Assembly: GCA_937916135.1 (NCBI GenBank)
Contig: CALFTQ010000167.1
Location: forward strand, 1 to 10,029
Direction: 5' to 3'
DNA length: 10,029 nt
Source of the DNA: an uncultured Verrucomicrobiales bacterium
GTDB lineage: Bacteria; Verrucomicrobiota; Verrucomicrobiia; Verrucomicrobiales; Akkermansiaceae
In this document: piece after piece, positions 6,528-10,029 of the stretch
Layout of the letters: each line of letters begins with the position of its first letter
Position numbering within the stretch: position 1 is the stretch's first letter
The notes under the pieces: model-generated
The model's input: only the letters and a program-made list of their open reading frames with translations
What the model was told of the DNA's origin: nothing
The model's database searches: none
Made by a program: the position numbers and the translations under genes

Positions 6528-6767
6528 TCAGGCCTCAACAGCGGGGGTCACGGCAGCAGCCGGAATCTCCTCCTTGTTGGTGAAGTGCCACTTCACCTTG
6601 TTGCGCTTGCTGGCGGAACGAGCCTTGCGGCGCTTCTCATCCATGGGGCTCTCGAAAGCGCGACGACGGCGCATCTCCTCGAGGATACCCTCGGTGTCGA
6701 GCTTAGTCTTAAGGCGCTTCAGGGCGCGGTCGATCGGTTCTCCTTTACGTACAGATACGGAACGCAT
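6528..6767 (-). CDS. rpsU: 30S ribosomal protein bS21
   Basis: A 79-residue small-subunit ribosomal protein that binds near the 3' end of 16S rRNA and helps translation initiation. The N-terminus (MRSVSVRKGEPIDRALKRLK) and the following ILEEMRRRRAFESP are the family signature, and the middle is rich in Arg and Lys. It is slightly longer than the 71-residue E. coli protein, with a low-complexity acidic/alanine tail (residues about 66-79). It stands alone with a strong promoter, an A-rich leader of about 38 nt lacking a Shine-Dalgarno sequence, and a hairpin terminator 30 nt after the stop. Its promoter faces away from the radical SAM operon. Confidence 0.95.
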   Translation of the reverse strand: MRSVSVRKGEPIDRALKRLKTKLDTEGILEEMRRRRAFESPMDEKRRKARSASKRNKVKWHFTNKEEIPAAAVTPAVEA

Positions 6768-6811
6768 GATTTTTCTTTTGTTGTTGATATATTGTCCGGG
6801 AACGGGGGAGC

Positions 6812-6840
6812 AAGATACAGCAATTGCGCCTTCCTGTCAA
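6812..6840 (-). promoter_or_regulatory. rpsU promoter
   Basis: Minus strand TTGACA (6840-6835), exactly 17 nt, TATCTT (6817-6812), behind a run of six A. This is the best sigma-70 promoter in the window. The predicted start gives a leader of about 38 nt. Confidence 0.8.
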
Positions 6841-6904
6841 GTTTTTTGTCGCACATTTAGAAAAAAAGCTGACAAAATCCGGACTAAAGCACCGAAATCA
6901 GGGC

Positions 6905-6933
6905 TTGCCAAGGCGGTCGCGAGCGTGTACAAT
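6905..6933 (+). promoter_or_regulatory. Promoter of the radical SAM operon
   Basis: TTGCCA (6905-6910), 17 nt, TACAAT (6928-6933). A GTG in frame with the first radical SAM gene lies 6 nt downstream at 6940, where transcription would be expected to begin, so the message may start on its own start codon. Confidence 0.6.
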
Positions 6934-6939
6934 GCGCGG

Positions 6940-8016
6940 GTGACTGCGCCGAAACACCCGCCGATGTGCGATTTTGCCGAACGCCCGTTCATCCTGTTCT
7001 GGGAAGTAACGCGCGCGTGCGCCCTGGCCTGCAAGCATTGCCGCGCCATAGCCCAGCCGAAGGCCCACCCGGCGGAACTGAGCCACGAAGAGGCCCTGGC
7101 GCTGGTGGACGAGATTGCGGAGCTGGCGCCGCCCATGCTGGTGCTGACCGGCGGCGACCCGATGATGCGGCGCGATATTTTCGACATCATCGAACGCGCC
7201 GCCGCCAGGGGGCTTCGCGTGGCGCTGAGCCCGGCGGCCACAAACCGCCTGCTCCATACAGATTTCCGCAAACTACGCGCTGCCGGCGTGGTGAGCATGA
7301 GCCTGAGCCTGGACGGCGCCACCCAGGCCACGCACGATGCTTTCCGCGGCGTGCCGCACACCTTCGAGCGCACCCTGCAAGCCGCCCGTCTGGCAAAGGA
7401 AGCCGGCATCCAGCTGCAAATCAACACCACCATTTCCCGCAGCACCCTGCCGGAGCTGGAGGGCTTCGTGAAGATTCTGAAAGAGATTCAGCCGGATGTG
7501 TGGAGCGTATTCCTGCTGGTGCCCACTGGCCGCGCCACGCTGGAGGAACTGCCCGGCGCCGACGAGCTGGAGGCCCTGTGGGCCCGGCTGCTGGAGCTGC
7601 GCAACGAGCTTCCCTTCGCCATCAAAACCACGGAGGGGCACCACTACCGCCGCGCGCTCATGCAGGCGGCCCGCACCAACGGCACCCCCACCCCGCGCCA
7701 CATGGTACCCACGAGAGATGGCAAGGGTGTGGCTTTCATCTCCCACGTGGGCGAGATTCAACCCAGCGGCTTCCTGCCCCTCACCGCCGGCAACGTGCGC
7801 ACCGACAAACTGGCTGATATTTACCGCAACCACCCACTCTTTGTGCAGCTGCGTGATGATGACGCACTGGGCGGCAAGTGCGGCCGCTGCGAGTACCGCC
7901 GCGTGTGCGGTGGTTCCCGCGCTCGTTCCTATGGCAGCTGCGGCGATATGATGGCCGCCGAACCTCTCTGCAACTATATACCCGCCGCCATGCGCGGCGC
8001 TTCTCCCCAGTCATGA
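6940..8016 (+). CDS. Radical SAM/SPASM protein, TIGR04053 group (AhbD-like)
   Basis: A 358-residue radical SAM enzyme that binds a [4Fe-4S] cluster through CALACKHC (C27, C31, C34) and cleaves S-adenosylmethionine to a 5'-deoxyadenosyl radical. LTGGDPMMR is the SAM-binding GGEP-type motif with Asp instead of Glu. The C-terminal SPASM-type region CGRCEYRRVCGGSRAR with C314, C317, C323 and C344 (plus C334) should hold an auxiliary cluster. PFILFWEVTRAC, the GGDP motif, VPTGRA and a KTTEGHHYRR stretch are, from memory, typical of TIGR04053, relatives of the heme b synthase AhbD; the exact reaction is unknown. Start: GTG 6940 is preferred because the promoter ends 6 nt before it; ATG 6964, giving 350 residues, is the alternative. 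It overlaps the AhbC-like gene by ATGA, so they are translationally coupled and probably act in one tetrapyrrole pathway. Confidence 0.85.
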   Translation: MTAPKHPPMCDFAERPFILFWEVTRACALACKHCRAIAQPKAHPAELSHEEALALVDEIAELAPPMLVLTGGDPMMRRDIFDIIERAAARGLRVALSPAATNRLLHTDFRKLRAAGVVSMSLSLDGATQATHDAFRGVPHTFERTLQAARLAKEAGIQLQINTTISRSTLPELEGFVKILKEIQPDVWSVFLLVPTGRATLEELPGADELEALWARLLELRNELPFAIKTTEGHHYRRALMQAARTNGTPTPRHMVPTRDGKGVAFISHVGEIQPSGFLPLTAGNVRTDKLADIYRNHPLFVQLRDDDALGGKCGRCEYRRVCGGSRARSYGSCGDMMAAEPLCNYIPAAMRGASPQS

Positions 8017-9260
8017 TCAATATTACCAAACTCTGGACAGGCGCCGCCCAGCCGGCAGACCACATCCGCTACGGCCAGGGCCACGGCGGCAGCGAGCTCA
8101 ACACCAGCACCGCCGCCTGCATGCCCGCTTCCTCCCGCGCGCGCAAACCCATCGTGGTCTGGAATATCACCCGCACCTGCAACCTGCGCTGTGTGCATTG
8201 CTATGCAGACTCCCACGCCGAGCGCTACGCCGGGGAACTGAACTGGGAGCAGTGCTGCGACGTCATCGATGACCTGGCAGCATACAAGGTGAACGCCCTG
8301 CTGCTTTCCGGCGGCGAGCCGCTGCTGCACCCGCAACTGCCGCAGATTCTGCAACGCGCCACAGAAAAGGGGCTCAAAGTCACCATTTCCACCAACGGCA
8401 CCCGCATCACCCCGGACATGGCCCGCCTGTTCAAGGAGCTGGGCGTGGCCTATGTGGGCATCTCGCTGGATGGCATCGGCGCCGTGCATGATAAGTTCCG
8501 CGGCGTGCAGGGCGCGTTCGACGGCGCCATCCGCGGCTTCAAGCTCTGCGAGGAAGTGGGGCAGAAAACCGGCCTGCGCCTCACCCTCACCCGCAACAAC
8601 GTGCAGAGCATGGAGCAGATTCTCAACTTCATCGAACAGGAGGGAATCCAGCGCGTATGCTTCTACCACCTGGTACCCACCGGCCGCGGGGTGGATGTGG
8701 CCAGTCTGAAACCGGAGGAAGCACGGGCCGCACTGGATATGCTCATCGCCCGGGCCGAGGCCTGGCACGCTGCCGGCCAGCCCCGCGAGCTGCTCACCGT
8801 AACCCAGCCGGCAGACGGCGTATACCTGCTGCTGCGCCAGCTGCGTGAGGGCCACCCCCTGGCCAAGGAAACGCTCCGCCTGCTCACCTGGAACGGCGGC
8901 GGCGCCAACAGCTCCGGCCGCGGTATCGCCAACATCGACACTCAGGGCAACATTCACCCCGACCAGTTCTGGCAGGGCGTCACCCTGGGCAATGTGAAAA
9001 CCCAGAAATTCTCTGCTGTCTGGGAAGCCGCCAACGAACCCAGCGCCGATGTGCTCCGCGAACTGCGCGGCAGCGATGACCCGCTGGAACGCCAGAAAAA
9101 GCTCAGCGGCCGCTGTGCCACCTGCAAGCATTTTGCCCTGTGCGGTGGCGGGTTCCGCACCCGCGCCGCCTTCGCCAACGGTCATTGGTACGGCTCCGAT
9201 ACCGGCTGCTATCTCACCGATGAGGAAACTCAGACCGACATTTCAGAGCTTTTACCATAA
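8013..9260 (+). CDS. ahbC: AhbC/NirJ-like 12,18-didecarboxysiroheme deacetylase
   Basis: A 415-residue radical SAM/SPASM protein. AhbC removes the two acetate side chains of 12,18-didecarboxysiroheme to give Fe-coproporphyrin III in the siroheme-dependent heme pathway; the related NirJ works in heme d1 synthesis. The N-terminal signature (INITKLWTGAAQPADHIRYG), the radical SAM site CNLRCVHC (C56, C60, C63), SGGEPLLHP, the GGGANSSGRGIANID then NIHPDQFW region, and the SPASM cysteines C368, C371, C377 and C399 with CGGGFRTRA and CYLTDEE all fit AhbC/NirJ. The length is typical. The ATG overlaps the previous stop codon (ATGA) and there is no Shine-Dalgarno sequence, so translation likely depends on the upstream gene. 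No strong terminator follows. AhbC versus NirJ cannot be settled without the AhbA/AhbB or other nir genes, which are not here. Confidence 0.82.
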   Translation: MINITKLWTGAAQPADHIRYGQGHGGSELNTSTAACMPASSRARKPIVVWNITRTCNLRCVHCYADSHAERYAGELNWEQCCDVIDDLAAYKVNALLLSGGEPLLHPQLPQILQRATEKGLKVTISTNGTRITPDMARLFKELGVAYVGISLDGIGAVHDKFRGVQGAFDGAIRGFKLCEEVGQKTGLRLTLTRNNVQSMEQILNFIEQEGIQRVCFYHLVPTGRGVDVASLKPEEARAALDMLIARAEAWHAAGQPRELLTVTQPADGVYLLLRQLREGHPLAKETLRLLTWNGGGANSSGRGIANIDTQGNIHPDQFWQGVTLGNVKTQKFSAVWEAANEPSADVLRELRGSDDPLERQKKLSGRCATCKHFALCGGGFRTRAAFANGHWYGSDTGCYLTDEETQTDISELLP

Positions 9261-9298
9261 AAAATTCCCCCTCCTGCAACAAAACTGCACTTTTTTGC

Positions 9299-9327
9299 TT
9301 GCAGGGAACGAAATGATGTGGTATTTC
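9299..9327 (+). promoter_or_regulatory. Candidate promoter of the TIGR04073 gene
   Basis: TTGCAG (9299-9304), 17 nt, TATTTC (9322-9327), 10 nt before the ATG; a leader of only a few bases is implied. The -35 box is also the right arm of a 7-bp inverted repeat (CCTGCAA 9273-9279 with TTGCAGG 9299-9305). Confidence 0.45.
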
Positions 9328-9337
9328 TGATTGCGTC

Positions 9338-9769
9338 ATGAAGCGCTTACTCCTTTCTACGATTCTCTTGGCTCTGGCCGGCACGACGTATGCCGACATT
9401 CAGGCACCGCCCGCCTCAGAGTATACGGCCACGCGCAAGCTCGGCCGCGCCGTTGGTAACATCCTCTACGCTGTGGAAGAAATCCCCACCACCATGATTC
9501 GCTGGAACACTGCTGAAGGTGACTATGCCGGCTTCTCTGTCGGTATCGTTGACGGCGTGGGCCGCACCCTCACCCGCATGGGCTACGGCTTCTACGAGCT
9601 CGTTACCTTCTGGGCTCCCACCTACAAGTGCACATACAAGCCCTGCTACCAGGATTCCTGCGGTCGCAGCGGCCTGAAGGAATACAACGTATGGGGCGGC
9701 TTCTCCGAATTCCCCGAGGAGCTCGGCTTCCAGAGCAAGTATGACTACAGCCGCCTGCAGGCAGACTGA
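9338..9769 (+). CDS. Exosortase system-associated protein, TIGR04073 family
   Basis: A 143-residue exported protein. Residues 1-19 are a signal peptide (MKRLLLSTILLALAGTTYA, cut before Asp20). The mature part has the family pattern: RKLGRAVGNILYAVEEIPTTM (about 33-53), then a glycine-rich GFSVGIVDGVGRTLTRMGYG helix-like segment and FYELVTFWAP. TIGR04073 proteins occur mainly in genomes that carry an exosortase/PEP-CTERM export system and their role is unknown; no exosortase or PEP-CTERM protein is in this window. The C-terminal part adds three Cys at exactly five-residue spacing (C98, C103, C108), which may form disulfides in the periplasm or at the cell surface. It follows the radical SAM operon by 77 nt but seems to have its own promoter and certainly its own strong terminator. 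Confidence 0.85.
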   Translation: MKRLLLSTILLALAGTTYADIQAPPASEYTATRKLGRAVGNILYAVEEIPTTMIRWNTAEGDYAGFSVGIVDGVGRTLTRMGYGFYELVTFWAPTYKCTYKPCYQDSCGRSGLKEYNVWGGFSEFPEELGFQSKYDYSRLQAD

Positions 9770-9794
9770 TAAGCATACCCTCCAAGTTTAGCAC

Positions 9795-9831
9795 ACCCCC
9801 GGTTGAAGCAAATCAACCGGGGGTCTTTTTT
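9795..9831 (+). terminator. Terminator of the TIGR04073 gene
   Basis: Perfect 12-bp GC-rich stem (9795-9806 with 9813-9824) on an AGCAAA loop, followed by C and six T. It lies 25 nt after the stop codon. Confidence 0.93.
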
Positions 9832-10029
9832 CAAACAAACTACCACCTGCCCTGCCGGCACCGGCAACGCGCCCTCCCCAGGGAGCACATCGCGGACACA
9901 CGGGCGCAATACATTGAACCATGGGAGCTCCTGAAAAGTCGCTCAACCCGGATTGTTGGTTATTGCTCCGGCAATTATTGACGCGGCGATTAAAGATTGA
10001 TGTGTTATACGTACTGGAGGGGTAACAAA
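9832..10029. other. Non-coding end of the window, upstream of a likely next gene
   Basis: No gene is supported. The last bases hold GGAGGGG at 10016-10022, followed by TAACAAA to the window edge. This spacing fits a ribosome binding site for a plus-strand gene whose start codon would fall at or just after base 10030. A TTGACG at 9978-9983 and TTATAC near 10005-10010 are promoter-like pieces, but the spacing between them (21 nt) is too long to call a promoter with confidence. Confidence 0.4.

Noticed and set aside
6490..6939. Extension of the first radical SAM frame by 150 codons
   Set aside because: It runs antisense through rpsU and its promoter and precedes the predicted transcription start of the radical SAM operon.
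7974..9185. 403-codon minus-strand open frame
   Set aside because: It is antisense to the AhbC-like gene, which has complete cysteine motifs. No promoter or family match is seen for the antisense frame.
9273..9305. Inverted repeat after ahbC as a terminator
   Set aside because: The 7-bp stem has a 19-nt loop and no U-tract after it; it overlaps the -35 box of the next gene, so an operator or chance pairing is as likely.
9921..10025. 34-codon plus-strand frame (MGAPEKSL...) before the window edge
   Set aside because: It is short, has no ribosome binding site, no family character and lower GC at third positions than its neighbours. Its end overlaps the ribosome binding site of the presumed next gene, so a coupled leader peptide is possible but unsupported.

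Overview
The window reads as a chromosomal segment from a moderately GC-rich (roughly 58-60 % by eye) Gram-negative bacterium, most likely a Verrucomicrobiota member related to gut Akkermansiaceae. The clues are a TIGR04073-type 'exosortase system-associated' protein (a family largely confined to Verrucomicrobiota and relatives), a secreted metzincin-like peptidase, an O-antigen ligase, and almost no Shine-Dalgarno sequences. This placement is inference; the window holds no rRNA marker.

Layout. Bases 1-158 hold a palindrome-rich non-coding stretch ending in a two-way terminator. Bases 180-3075 carry a minus-strand series: a proline/alanine-rich single-pass membrane protein, thioredoxin A 42 nt behind it, a second thioredoxin with a CGTC active site, and a secreted zinc metallopeptidase. 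Each thioredoxin is followed by its own hairpin terminator, and the U-tract of each terminator abuts or overlaps the -35 box of the next gene. Bases 3199-6447 carry a divergent pair for surface polysaccharide: a large Wzy_C/O-antigen ligase-type membrane protein (minus) and a GT4 glycosyltransferase (plus). The glycosyltransferase converges on ribosomal protein bS21 (rpsU, minus), with a shared terminator between them.

Bases 6940-9260 carry a plus-strand two-gene operon of radical SAM/SPASM enzymes that overlap by ATGA. The first belongs to the AhbD-like TIGR04053 group; the second matches AhbC/NirJ, the 12,18-didecarboxysiroheme deacetylase of the siroheme-dependent heme pathway. Together they suggest a tetrapyrrole (heme b or d1-like) function. 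AhbA/AhbB decarboxylase genes are not in the window. Bases 9338-9769 encode the TIGR04073 lipid- or surface-associated candidate, followed by a strong terminator. The last 200 bases are non-coding and end in a strong ribosome binding site that points to a gene starting just outside.

A theme running through the window is promoter placement. For four genes a credible -35/-10 pair ends only 6-7 nt before the start codon, so their mRNAs may be leaderless, and none of the ten genes has a convincing Shine-Dalgarno sequence. I see no mobile element, CRISPR array, tRNA or rRNA, and no clear evidence of a wholly new multi-gene system; the tandem radical SAM operon and the Pro/Ala-rich membrane protein are the best leads.
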